This document shows, in pieces, positions 7,186-14,472 of a DNA stretch of 14,964 nt (positions are counted from its first letter, which is position 1; each line of letters opens with the position of its first letter). This DNA is from Solobacterium sp. (lineage in GTDB: Bacteria > Bacillota_I > Bacilli_A > Erysipelotrichales > Erysipelotrichaceae). The DNA lies in NCBI GenBank assembly GCA_017543005.1, contig JAFWEA010000051.1, forward strand, positions 1 to 14,964. The letters run 5' to 3'. Made by a program: the position numbers and the translations under genes. The notes below the pieces were generated by a model that did no database searches, had not been told where the DNA came from, and worked only from the letters and a program-made list of their open reading frames with translations.

Positions 7186-8124
7186 TCAATAGGACTGGTA
7201 GATGGAAGTGACCAGTTTTACCATGGCTTCCCGGTCCACTTTCAGCATGGCAAGGGTATTCTTGTCACCGAACTTTGCATCAGAGTAAAGATCGCTGACG
7301 GTCTTGCCGAATCCGTGTTCACCTCCGGTTTCAACCCGGACACAGCATTCTTTGCCGCTGAAGAATTCCGGATGGGCCAGATAAAGCACCGGGCAGGAAT
7401 CGTGCATGCACATGATCTCACCGAGACCGAGGGTTTTGTAGAGGGCCAGCGTTTTGGCGGTTGCCTGGCCGATCAGCCTGCCGACAGCATTGCCGGCATT
7501 GCTGATGATATCCACTTCTTCCTTTGTCAGGTGCGCCTGCAGGGTGACATCAAGACCGAACATGACAATGCGGATGCCGGACTTGAAGACGCAGGCAGCT
7601 GCGTGGGGATCACCCATGATATTGAATTCGGATGTCATATTGGTGTTCCCGGGGCCGGCCAGCACGCCGCCCATGATGCATAGTTCCTTGACATAATCCG
7701 GAAAATCCGGGTGTTCAATGATGGTATTGGCTATATCTGTCAGCGGGCCGACTGCCACAATACGCAGCTCCCCGTTGAGTTCCTTTGCCTTTCTGTAGAG
7801 CGCTTCCCAGGCATGGCCGCTGGTCTCCGGAGCATCAGAATGCTCGATCTCTGCCCCGCCCAGGCCATCCGTGCCATGGACATATTCGGACGTGCGCGGC
7901 GCAACGATCCAGGGTCTTTCTGCCCCTTTGTAAACCGAAATATCCTTCCGGCCGGCCAGGGCAGCGATATCACGCGTATTGCGGTAGGTATTTTCAAGTG
8001 TGACATTGCCGGCCGTTGCCGAAAGACCGACAATTTCAAGTTCCGGCAGCCGGAAGGCACAGAGAAGAGCCAGGGCATCATCGACACCGCAGTCGGTATC
8101 AATCCATACAGGGATCCGTTCCAT
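7186..8124 (-). CDS. Inosine-uridine preferring-type nucleoside hydrolase (second of two)
   Basis: This 312-residue cytosolic enzyme of the IU-nucleoside hydrolase family cleaves ribonucleosides to base plus ribose using a bound Ca2+. The N-terminal metal motif is WIDTDCGVDDA (Asp9, Asp11, Asp15, Asp16), with Cys12 where most members have Pro. Further landmarks are ATAGNVTLENT (37-47), YVHGTDGLGG (81-90), AVGPLTDIA, MGG (151-153), SEFNIMGDPHAA (165-176, the ribose-binding Asn168) and MHDSCPV with the last metal ligand at Asp242. Length is normal. Its ATG (8122-8124) shares a base with the stop of the preceding gene (TAATG), with GGAGGT upstream, so translation is probably coupled. It is the last gene of the operon that starts with the BMP-type binding protein. 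Base specificity cannot be fixed from sequence. Confidence 0.93.
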   Translation of the reverse strand: MERIPVWIDTDCGVDDALALLCAFRLPELEIVGLSATAGNVTLENTYRNTRDIAALAGRKDISVYKGAERPWIVAPRTSEYVHGTDGLGGAEIEHSDAPETSGHAWEALYRKAKELNGELRIVAVGPLTDIANTIIEHPDFPDYVKELCIMGGVLAGPGNTNMTSEFNIMGDPHAAACVFKSGIRIVMFGLDVTLQAHLTKEEVDIISNAGNAVGRLIGQATAKTLALYKTLGLGEIMCMHDSCPVLYLAHPEFFSGKECCVRVETGGEHGFGKTVSDLYSDAKFGDKNTLAMLKVDREAMVKLVTSIYQSY

Positions 8125-9074
8125 TATTCCACCTCCCAGCCATCAAAGGTTCGGCATGCTTCAATCAGGTATTCGACGAATTTTTCCCGGTCCAGGCCGA
8201 CAACAGCCCGGCAGTTGGGCTGATTGCCGGTGATGCCGTACACATCGGCAATGGTTTCTCCGCGGGTGTACTGGCCGCCCAGTTCTGTGATCACATAGTA
8301 ATCACGGATATCAAAGATTTCCGGATGTACCAGCGAGAGAACAGCGCAGGGATCATGCAGGGTGGCACCCTTCCAGCCCAGTTCGCTCAGATGGATGAAG
8401 AAGAAGTCAAACCATTCCGCAACAACCTTGGCGACCGGGTTGCCCAGGGCCCGGATCTTTTCCCAGTCTTCCGGATAGACAATTGCCTGCTCGGTCACAT
8501 CCAGACCGCACATCTGCAGCGGTACACCGGATACGTTTTCGATATAGGAAGCTTCGGGATCAACCAGGATGTTGAATTCGGCTGCCGGCGTCCAGTTGCC
8601 GTTGCGGATCCCGCCGCCCATGGTGGAGATGACTTCGATCTTATCTTTCAGTTCAGGGTGTGTCAGCAGCAGAGCTCCGACATTTGTCTGCGGACCAGTT
8701 GCGATGATTGTGACTTTCTCCTCGGATTCCTGCAGGACTTTTGCCATCATTTCAATGGCTGACAGGGGACTGACTCCTCTTGCCGGCTCAGGCAGTTGCG
8801 GACCGTCCAGACCGGACTGCCCGTGAAAGTTCGGGGCGATGATCAGGTCGGACATCAGCGGAACAGGCCGGCCTTTGGCCACCGGCACATCGAGATGCAG
8901 CAGAGCAGCAATGCGCTGCGCATTATAAGTTACTTTTGCCAGCGTCTGGTTGCCGGCCACCGTGGTGATTGCCTTGATGTCGAATTCCGGAATGGATGCC
9001 GCGATTACCCAGGCAATCGCATCATCATGTCCGGGATCACCGTCAAGGATCACCGGTCTTTTTTTCATTGTCAT
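8124..9074 (-). CDS. Nucleoside hydrolase (first of two)
   Basis: This 316-residue member of the nucleoside hydrolase family has the canonical DGDPGHDDA motif (Asp11, Asp13, Asp17, Asp18), TVAGNQTL (38-45), NFHGQSGLDGPQLP (82-95), ATGPQTNVG, MGGG (152-155), AEFNILVDPEA (165-175) and LHDPCAV with Asp241 as the last metal ligand. His240 next to that Asp is the position used as a base-leaving-group acid in purine/uridine-type members. It is clearly diverged from the neighbouring hydrolase, so the pair probably split substrates (for example purine against pyrimidine or 5-methyluridine nucleosides); this is inference. AAAGGA lies 5 bases before the first ATG; a second ATG two codons later is also possible. 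It follows the permease gene after 24 bases. Confidence 0.93.
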   Translation of the reverse strand: MTMKKRPVILDGDPGHDDAIAWVIAASIPEFDIKAITTVAGNQTLAKVTYNAQRIAALLHLDVPVAKGRPVPLMSDLIIAPNFHGQSGLDGPQLPEPARGVSPLSAIEMMAKVLQESEEKVTIIATGPQTNVGALLLTHPELKDKIEVISTMGGGIRNGNWTPAAEFNILVDPEASYIENVSGVPLQMCGLDVTEQAIVYPEDWEKIRALGNPVAKVVAEWFDFFFIHLSELGWKGATLHDPCAVLSLVHPEIFDIRDYYVITELGGQYTRGETIADVYGITGNQPNCRAVVGLDREKFVEYLIEACRTFDGWEVE

Positions 9075-9098
9075 AGAATTCCTTTCTGCAGGATGAAG

Positions 9099-10115
9099 CT
9101 ACGCATCCTGATTATGGGCAACACTGCCGGTTTCGGATTTCTCCTCGCTTTCCAGACCCTGCAGCCGCTTCAGTTCCTTGTTGCGGGTATAGATCGAGTA
9201 CAGGACGACACCGACCAGGACAACCGCATACGGAAGCGCATTCAGAGCATAGATCGACAGATTGGAAAGGGCTGCGAAGTTGGAGAAGGCATAGAAGATG
9301 CCGAAGGCCAGGCAGCACAGGCAGATGATGCCCGGGTTGCCTGCACCCATGTTGCAGGCCGCCAGACCGACGAAGCCGCGTCCGGCGATCAGACCGCTTG
9401 AGAAGTAGGCCAGATAGCATTCGGACATGAAGGCACCTGCCACGCCGCCCAGCGCACCGGAAATCACCAGGGCGATGGTCTTGATGTGCAGGGAAGAGAT
9501 GCCGACGGATTCCGCCGCATCTTCATTTTCGCCGACAGCGCGGATTCGCAGTCCGAGCTTTGTCTTGAACAGCAGGAAGGACATTACAAAGACCAGAATA
9601 TAGGCCACGTAAGTCAGGATATAGTGTCCCGAGAGAATCTCCCCGAGCACGGGGATATCCTTGAGCAGCGGAATGGCAATCTGCGGCAGGGTCCCGGACG
9701 ACAGGGATGTCGTGGTGGTTCTGTCACCTGTCAGAACATACATCAGGAAGACAGAGGCACCGGTGCCGATCAGGTTCATGGCGATACCAACGAGAATGAT
9801 ATCGATTTTCAGCCGGAAGGCAAACACGGATACCATGAAGCCCAGGATGGCACCGACGATGATCGCCGCCACCAGACCGAACCACGGGCCGCCGGCTGCT
9901 GCTCCGCCGAGTTTGGCAGACACCAGCACGGCCACCAGTGAGGATACTGTCATGATGCCTTCTGTTCCCATGTTGATCGCATTGGCTTTCAGGGCAATCG
10001 CACAGGCCAGGGCCGCCAGCAGGATCGGGGCGGCCGACATAATGATCATGTAATAGAAAGATGGAAGGGCAAGTACCTTGGCAAGGGTATTGAGAATTTC
10101 AGTCAAGAGTCCCAT
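9099..10115 (-). CDS. nupQ: Nucleoside ABC transporter permease, NupQ-type
   Basis: This 338-residue inner-membrane permease belongs to the branched-chain/BMP-associated permease family (BPD_transp_2), with about 8-9 hydrophobic segments. Family landmarks are ALKANAINMGTEGIM (41-55), the cytoplasmic ATPase-coupling loop FKTKLGLRIRAVGENEDAAESVGI (starting near 183), and GRGFVGLAACNMGAGNP (245-261). The highly polar C-terminal tail after residue 310 is cytosolic. The ATG overlaps the stop of the preceding permease (TAATG at 10113-10117), with AAAGGAGG about 10 bases upstream, indicating coupled synthesis of the two half-channels. The name follows the gene order of the B. subtilis guanosine/nucleoside importer nupNOPQ; orthology is inferred from family and order. 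Confidence 0.9.
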   Translation of the reverse strand: MGLLTEILNTLAKVLALPSFYYMIIMSAAPILLAALACAIALKANAINMGTEGIMTVSSLVAVLVSAKLGGAAAGGPWFGLVAAIIVGAILGFMVSVFAFRLKIDIILVGIAMNLIGTGASVFLMYVLTGDRTTTTSLSSGTLPQIAIPLLKDIPVLGEILSGHYILTYVAYILVFVMSFLLFKTKLGLRIRAVGENEDAAESVGISSLHIKTIALVISGALGGVAGAFMSECYLAYFSSGLIAGRGFVGLAACNMGAGNPGIICLCCLAFGIFYAFSNFAALSNLSIYALNALPYAVVLVGVVLYSIYTRNKELKRLQGLESEEKSETGSVAHNQDA

Positions 10116-11314
10116 TATTCCGCAGCCTCCTTTCCTGTTTCCAGCTTGAGTGCCTGCTTTTTCTTTGCCTCCTCGACGATCATCTTACGATGTGTCTTGG
10201 CCAGGAATCTTTCGGCCAGCAGGAACAGCACGATAACGCCTTCAACGATCTTGGTCAGTTCATTGATCGGGCCGCCCGGCTGGGTGGCCATGATCGAAGC
10301 ACCGGCCCGGATATAGGCGATGAAGGCCGCTGCCGGGATCAGCCGTTTCGGGTTGTTTCCGGCAAAGATCGCCATCGTGACACCGTCCCAGCCATAGCCG
10401 GTCAGTTCAACACCATAGTAATAATTGTAGTTGCCGAGAATGACCGTGGCCCCGCACAGACCGCCGATCGCTCCGCCGATGATCTGAACAATGACGCCGG
10501 TTGAAATGATCCCGACACCGACATATTTGGCAAAACTTGGATTCTGGCCGAGCTGCCGGATCTTGAAACCCCATTTTGTCTTAAACAGGAAAGCCCAGCC
10601 GACCAGCACAACAAGAATACCGATGAACAGTCCCAGACGCATCGTGAACCTGGTTCCCATGAATTTCCGGAAAGTCAGCACAACGTCTTCCGTCCACTGC
10701 CAGGAATACTTGGAAGTACGGGTATCCCGCAGGGTGGTGGAGAACAGGCAGTATCTGGAAATATACAGGGAGATGTAGTTCAGCATCAGCGAGGTAACCA
10801 TGATCGAAGCACCCCATTTTTTCTCCAGAAGAGCGGGGATCATCGTGATCAGGGCACCGGCGACAATGGAAATGCCGAGACCGCACACCGCGCAGAGCAC
10901 CGGGCTGGCATTCGGCGCCTGAATATCACCGTCCAGCAGGCAGCAGACCCAGGCACAGGCGAGGCCGCCGCACATGATGGCACCTTCAAGACCCAGATTG
11001 AACTTGTTGGCAGAGAACATGATGCAGACTGCCGTGCCGGTAAACAGAAGCGGAATCATGAACTGGATCCACTGGTCAAAGTAGTTCCAGCCGATGCCTT
11101 TGGCAACATTCGGATTCAGAATCTGCAGCGGGCCCAGGAAGAAATACTTCAGGGAGTCAATCGGATCCCTGGCGCCGATGATGATCAGCAGGATTGCCGT
11201 GCCGAGACCGATGGCGATGGCAACGGCCATGCGCATCAGCCCGAAACGGGATTCAACATCCATGCCGCCGAACAGCCCGGTCAATGCTTTTTTCGTCTGT
11301 GTATTCTCACTCAT
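10115..11314 (-). CDS. nupP: Nucleoside ABC transporter permease, NupP-type
   Basis: This is a 399-residue permease of the same superfamily as its downstream partner, forming the other half of the channel. Landmarks are SANKFNLGLEGAIMCGG (101-117), the coupling loop FKTKWGFKIRQLGQNPSFAKYVGVG (from 244), and GWDGVTMAIFAGNNP (308-322). The frame is open from a GTG at 11341, but I prefer ATG 11312-11314 (MSENTQTKK). It has AGAGG 8 bases upstream and gives a 8-base overlap with the end of the ATPase gene, whereas the GTG lies deeper inside that gene without a good ribosome binding site. An amphipathic, basic N-terminus precedes the first membrane helix near residue 27. Confidence 0.9.
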   Translation of the reverse strand: MSENTQTKKALTGLFGGMDVESRFGLMRMAVAIAIGLGTAILLIIIGARDPIDSLKYFFLGPLQILNPNVAKGIGWNYFDQWIQFMIPLLFTGTAVCIMFSANKFNLGLEGAIMCGGLACAWVCCLLDGDIQAPNASPVLCAVCGLGISIVAGALITMIPALLEKKWGASIMVTSLMLNYISLYISRYCLFSTTLRDTRTSKYSWQWTEDVVLTFRKFMGTRFTMRLGLFIGILVVLVGWAFLFKTKWGFKIRQLGQNPSFAKYVGVGIISTGVIVQIIGGAIGGLCGATVILGNYNYYYGVELTGYGWDGVTMAIFAGNNPKRLIPAAAFIAYIRAGASIMATQPGGPINELTKIVEGVIVLFLLAERFLAKTHRKMIVEEAKKKQALKLETGKEAAE

Positions 11315-12857
11315 GCAAAGCACCTCTAATCTCTTCTTCACTCATGTGTTTGACGCCAAGCATATAGAAGCCCAGGTCTTCTTCCGTCAGCTGTCTGACA
11401 TCCGGGAAGTAGGCATTGATCCGGCCGCCGTGCATGACGATCAATGAGTCAGACAGGCTCATGATTTCAGCCAGGTCGGCAGAGATCAGCAGGATGGCTT
11501 TGCCGGCATCACGCATCTCGACCATCCGTTCACGGACAAATTCCGCTGCGCCGACATCAATGCCGCGGGTCGGCTGGTCGCAGACAACCAGTTCGGAGTG
11601 GCTGGTAAATTCCCGGGCCACGACGACTTTCTGCACATTGCCGCCGGACAGCATGCCAACCAACTGGTCACCGCTGTCGCAGAGTACCAGGAATTCATCC
11701 ACCCATTTGTCGGTGTCCTCCTTGATCGCCTTCTCGTTGATGAAGATACCGTTGTTGTATCTGTCATCCGAGATCTTGTCGGCAATCATATTGTCACGGA
11801 TACTCATGGAGCGGGCACAGCCGTAGATGTTGCGGTCTTCCGGGATATGGACCAGACCGGTTTTCCGCAGATCACCGATGTTCATATCCTTAACCTCTTT
11901 GCCCATCAGTTTGATGCTGCCGTAACTGTATTTGGACAGACCGGTAATCGCATCGATCATTTCTCTCTGGCCGTTGCCTTCAACCCCGGCAATACCGACG
12001 ATTTCACCCCGCCGTACGGAGAAGGAGACATCATCGACTTTCTTCTTGCCGGCTTCGTTGTAAATGGTCAGATCATTGACAACAAGGACGTTTTCCTTCG
12101 GATCCGCAGGTTCCTTCGGAATGTCCAGGTCAACGTCGACACCGACCATGTAGCGGGAGATGTCCGCTTCGGTAACATCCTTGATATTCCATACCCCGAT
12201 CGTCTTACCTTTCTTGATGACGGTAACACGGTCACAGAGTTCTTTTACTTCATTCAGCTTGTGGGAGATGAAGATGATCGTACATCCGGAATCACGCAGA
12301 TTCTTCAGCTGGACAAACAGTTCCTTTGTTTCCTGCGGGGTCAGGACAGCAGTCGGTTCATCGAGAATCAGGATTTCACAGCCCTTGACCAGGGCCTTGA
12401 CAATCTCAACCTTCTGCTTGACCCCGACGGAAAGATCCTGAATATGAGCTTTCGGGTTGATATCAAACCCGTATTTTTCACAGCATTCCGTTGTCATGCG
12501 GATTGCCCTGTCCATGTCAAAGACAAAGCCGTTGGTCGGCTCAATTCCCAGTGTTACATTTTCCGCGACCGTCAGAGAGGGAACCTGCATGAAGTGCTGA
12601 TGGACCATGCCGATGCCGGCCTTGATCGCATCCGTCGGGGAATTCAGATGCATCTCATTCCCCTTGATGATGATTCTTCCTTCATCCGGCTGTTCGATGC
12701 CGAAAAGCATCTTCATCAGTGTCGTCTTGCCGGCACCATTCTCGCCGCAGATGGCGTGAATTTCACCCTTTCTGGCGGAAAAGTTTACTTTATCATTGGC
12801 GATGATACCATTGTTGTAAATTTTGGTAACATCCTCCATCACAAGATAATTTTCCAT
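11307..12857 (-). CDS. nupO: Nucleoside ABC transporter ATP-binding protein (two NBDs), NupO-type
   Basis: This 516-residue ATPase with two tandem nucleotide-binding domains energises nucleoside import. The first domain has Walker A GENGAGKTT (38-46), Q-loop Gln87, signature LSVGVKQ (142-148), Walker B ILILDEPTA (162-170) and switch His199. The second domain is degenerate as usual for this family: Walker A reads GVEGNGQRE (291-299) without the Lys, while signature LSGGNVQK (403-410) is intact. Its Walker B Glu is Gln in VVCDQPTRGIDVG (424-436). Thus one composite site is expected to hydrolyse ATP. This asymmetry, together with the BMP-type binding protein upstream, points to the nucleoside/sugar branch. 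AGGGA lies about 7 bases before the ATG. Its end overlaps the first permease gene. Confidence 0.94.
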   Translation of the reverse strand: MENYLVMEDVTKIYNNGIIANDKVNFSARKGEIHAICGENGAGKTTLMKMLFGIEQPDEGRIIIKGNEMHLNSPTDAIKAGIGMVHQHFMQVPSLTVAENVTLGIEPTNGFVFDMDRAIRMTTECCEKYGFDINPKAHIQDLSVGVKQKVEIVKALVKGCEILILDEPTAVLTPQETKELFVQLKNLRDSGCTIIFISHKLNEVKELCDRVTVIKKGKTIGVWNIKDVTEADISRYMVGVDVDLDIPKEPADPKENVLVVNDLTIYNEAGKKKVDDVSFSVRRGEIVGIAGVEGNGQREMIDAITGLSKYSYGSIKLMGKEVKDMNIGDLRKTGLVHIPEDRNIYGCARSMSIRDNMIADKISDDRYNNGIFINEKAIKEDTDKWVDEFLVLCDSGDQLVGMLSGGNVQKVVVAREFTSHSELVVCDQPTRGIDVGAAEFVRERMVEMRDAGKAILLISADLAEIMSLSDSLIVMHGGRINAYFPDVRQLTEEDLGFYMLGVKHMSEEEIRGALHE

Positions 12858-12876
12858 AGCTATTCCCTTTTAAACA

Positions 12877-12909
12877 AAGTTGCCTTTGGCACCAGGCCAA
12901 AGGCAACTT
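12877..12909 (-). promoter_or_regulatory. Intercistronic hairpin between binding-protein and ATPase genes
   Basis: AAGTTGCCTTTGGC (12877-12890) pairs perfectly with GCCAAAGGCAACTT (12896-12909), with a 5-base loop. It lies in the gap between the BMP gene and the ATPase gene. On the minus strand it is followed by TGTTTAAAAG rather than a long T run, so it is more likely an mRNA-stabilising or partial-termination element than a full terminator. Confidence 0.75.
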
Positions 12910-12945
12910 CAGTACCTTTAGAAACTTAATCTGTCTTGGGTTTGA

Positions 12946-14010
12946 TCAGAAAGCAGTAGCGACTTCAATTGTTCCGTCAGCGATCTGCGCCTTGATGTCT
13001 TCAATTGCCTTCAGCTGGTCAGCTGTCAGGGCAGCTTCTGTTGCCGAAGTAACAGCTGCGCCTACATAACCGCCGTTGACACCGAGTCTGTAGTTCTTGC
13101 CATATTCCAGTGTACCGTCGAGTTCAGCCTTGAAGGTATCATAGAAACCCTGGTTGACATTCTTGGTCATGGAAGTGAGTGTCTTATCGGCTTTGTCTTT
13201 TTCACCGGCAGCTTCCCACATTGCGCCCTGGTCACCATCGACACCGACTACATAGACATCGTCATATTCGAGGGCTGCTTCGAATACGCCCAGACCTGCA
13301 GAACCGCCGCAGGCGAAGACAACGTCAACACCCTGGGAGTAGGAAGAAGAAGCAACGTCCTTGCCCTTGGAAGAATCAGAGAAGGAATCCATCCAGGTTT
13401 CATCAACGATGATGTCCGGGTTGTAAGCCTTTGCGCCCTGTTCATAACCGGCAAAGAAGTCCAGCAGAACGGTATTGGACATACCGCCGCAGAAGGAGAT
13501 GTGGTTGGTCTTGGAAGCCATGGCTGCCATGTAACCGACGATGTAGGAACCTTCGTTCTGCTTGAACAGCAGAGAGATGACATTGTCTCTCGGGTTTGTT
13601 TCGAAGTCCCACTGTTCATCGTAGAACCAGACCTTCTGATCCGGATATTCCGCAGTCAGTTCGACGGTCATGCCAAGCATGTCATAGGTACCGACGATGA
13701 TGATGTCGTATTCTTCGGACATGAATACGTTCTCCAGCTTGGACTGCCAGGTTGTGTCATCATACGAGAATTCGATAACTTCGGTATCAGCCTTGTCACC
13801 GAAATCGCGTTCGATCCACTGCATGCCTTCGTTGCCGGAATCGAAGAAGGACTTGTCGCCCAGAGTACCGTTGACGCACAGCGCGATCTTGATCTTGCCG
13901 TCACCCTCGTCTGCCGGGGCAGCACTCGGTGTGCTTGAGCCGCCGCTGGAGCAGGCTGCCAGGCTGAGTGCCATCAGTCCGGCCAGCACAGGTTTGAATA
14001 GTTTTTTCAT
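12946..14010 (-). CDS. nupN: BMP-family nucleoside-binding lipoprotein
   Basis: This is a 354-residue extracellular substrate-binding lipoprotein of the basic membrane protein (BMP/PnrA-like) family, the receptor of the nucleoside ABC importer. The signal peptide runs KKLFKPVLAGLMALSLAAC, with a perfect lipobox LAAC and lipidated Cys20, followed by a Ser/Gly/Pro linker. Family landmarks are NGTLGDKSFFDSGNEG (equal to the usual NDKSFN region), FKQNEGSYIVGYMAAM, FACGGSAGLGVFEAA, VVGVDGDQGAMW and MTKNVNQGFYDTF. The open frame extends upstream to 14058, but ATG 14008-14010 has AGGAGG 8 bases upstream and starts the signal peptide, so it is the start. It is the first gene of the operon and is separated from the ATPase gene by a hairpin, consistent with higher expression of the binding protein. 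The name follows nupN of B. subtilis by order and family. Confidence 0.93.
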   Translation of the reverse strand: MKKLFKPVLAGLMALSLAACSSGGSSTPSAAPADEGDGKIKIALCVNGTLGDKSFFDSGNEGMQWIERDFGDKADTEVIEFSYDDTTWQSKLENVFMSEEYDIIIVGTYDMLGMTVELTAEYPDQKVWFYDEQWDFETNPRDNVISLLFKQNEGSYIVGYMAAMASKTNHISFCGGMSNTVLLDFFAGYEQGAKAYNPDIIVDETWMDSFSDSSKGKDVASSSYSQGVDVVFACGGSAGLGVFEAALEYDDVYVVGVDGDQGAMWEAAGEKDKADKTLTSMTKNVNQGFYDTFKAELDGTLEYGKNYRLGVNGGYVGAAVTSATEAALTADQLKAIEDIKAQIADGTIEVATAF

Positions 14011-14057
14011 TTTCTTTCCTCCTGTTAGTTTGAGATGAAAACTCCTTTCTACGCTCA

Positions 14058-14086
14058 ATTTTACACTAAGGTGAAAGCGCTTGCAA
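14058..14086 (-). promoter_or_regulatory. Sigma-A promoter of the nucleoside uptake/hydrolase operon
   Basis: On the minus strand, TTGCAA (plus 14081-14086), a 17-base spacer and TAAAAT (plus 14058-14063). Spacing is ideal and the leader to ATG 14010 is about 40 bases with AGGAGG before the start. Confidence 0.75.
14072..14085 (+). promoter_or_regulatory. CcpA cre operator overlapping the -35 box
   Basis: TGAAAGCGCTTGCA fits the degenerate cre consensus TGWAARCGYTWNCW at all 14 positions. It overlaps the -35 region of the operon promoter, where bound CcpA would block initiation. It predicts catabolite repression of nucleoside uptake and hydrolysis. Confidence 0.8.
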
Positions 14087-14274
14087 TTTTAGAAAAGAGA
14101 AAAAAATAATATGGAAGTCTGCTGAGGTGAAAAGGCAAGTTTTACGGAAACAGATCAAGGCGTAGGAAAAATGCAGTGAAATATGATAAAGGTTCGTGAT
14201 ACCGGTAAAACAGAAGCAGGAAAAGGCCAGACAAACGAGCGCATAAAAGGATAGTGGAATTCTGCACTTTAATT

Positions 14275-14369
14275 GGCAGAGAGAGTGCCGCTCAGGTCTG
14301 ATATGAAGGGGTCAGGTCCCTGCTGCCGTAAGCAGCTGTGCTTCAGCCGTGAGAGAAAAAAAGCCTGCC
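14275..14369 (+). ncRNA. Candidate SRP-RNA-like extended hairpin (uncertain)
   Basis: The words GTCAGGTCC (14311-14319) and AAGCAGC (14330-14336) are the two conserved strands of the SRP RNA apical domain (GTCAGGTCCGGAAGGAAGCAGC in E. coli 4.5S). Nested pairings GGCAG/CTGCC (14275-14279 with 14365-14369), CTCA/TGAG (14291-14294 with 14350-14353) and GAAG/CTTC (14305-14308 with 14341-14344) enclose them. However, the GGAAGG tip is replaced by a 10-base insert that forms its own GCTGC/GCAGC hairpin, so a functional SRP RNA is doubtful. Confidence 0.2.
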
Positions 14370-14386
14370 GGCTTTGGAATTATAAG

Positions 14387-14457
14387 TTCGGTTTTATGTG
14401 AAAGTAAAAAATTATTTCTTTCACATACCAAGGATTTTTGTTAAAAAACTAACCGAA
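14387..14457 (+). repeat. Nested inverted repeats in the leader of the surface protein gene
   Basis: Outer arms TTCGGTT (14387-14393) and AACCGAA (14451-14457) enclose inner arms ATGTGAAAG (14396-14404) and CTTTCACAT (14418-14426). All are perfect complements, and the element ends 15 bases before the ATG at 14473. It could be an operator pair or an mRNA leader structure. Confidence 0.6.
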
Positions 14458-14472
14458 TGTGCGAGGTTTTAT

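Larger units (their letters stand above)
14087..14472. other. Spacer between divergent operons with structured elements
   Basis: No supportable protein-coding frame lies in this 386-base stretch. The segment 14087-14270 is A-rich on the plus strand and shows nothing I can name. Segment 14275-14369 can fold into an imperfect extended hairpin, described separately. Segment 14387-14457 holds nested inverted repeats just before the surface protein gene. A weak minus-strand terminator-like hairpin (AAAGCC/GGCTTT at 14360-14375 plus an A7 run at 14356-14362) is also present. Confidence 0.6.

Noticed and set aside
11315..11341. Upstream GTG start for the first permease
   Set aside because: No good ribosome binding site and a longer overlap with the ATPase gene; ATG 11314 has AGAGG at the right distance.
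11598..12929. Long plus-strand open frame (443 codons) opposite the ABC ATPase gene
   Set aside because: It is a mirror frame of a strongly conserved ATPase gene, has no ribosome binding site or family motifs, and its composition is that of antisense codons.
14011..14058. Extended N-terminus of the BMP lipoprotein
   Set aside because: The extra 16 residues lie upstream of AGGAGG and of a textbook lipoprotein signal peptide, and in the expected untranslated leader.
14356..14375. Minus-strand terminator-like hairpin
   Set aside because: The stem is only 6 bp and there is no minus-strand gene to its right within the window for it to serve, so it is only mentioned in the spacer entry.
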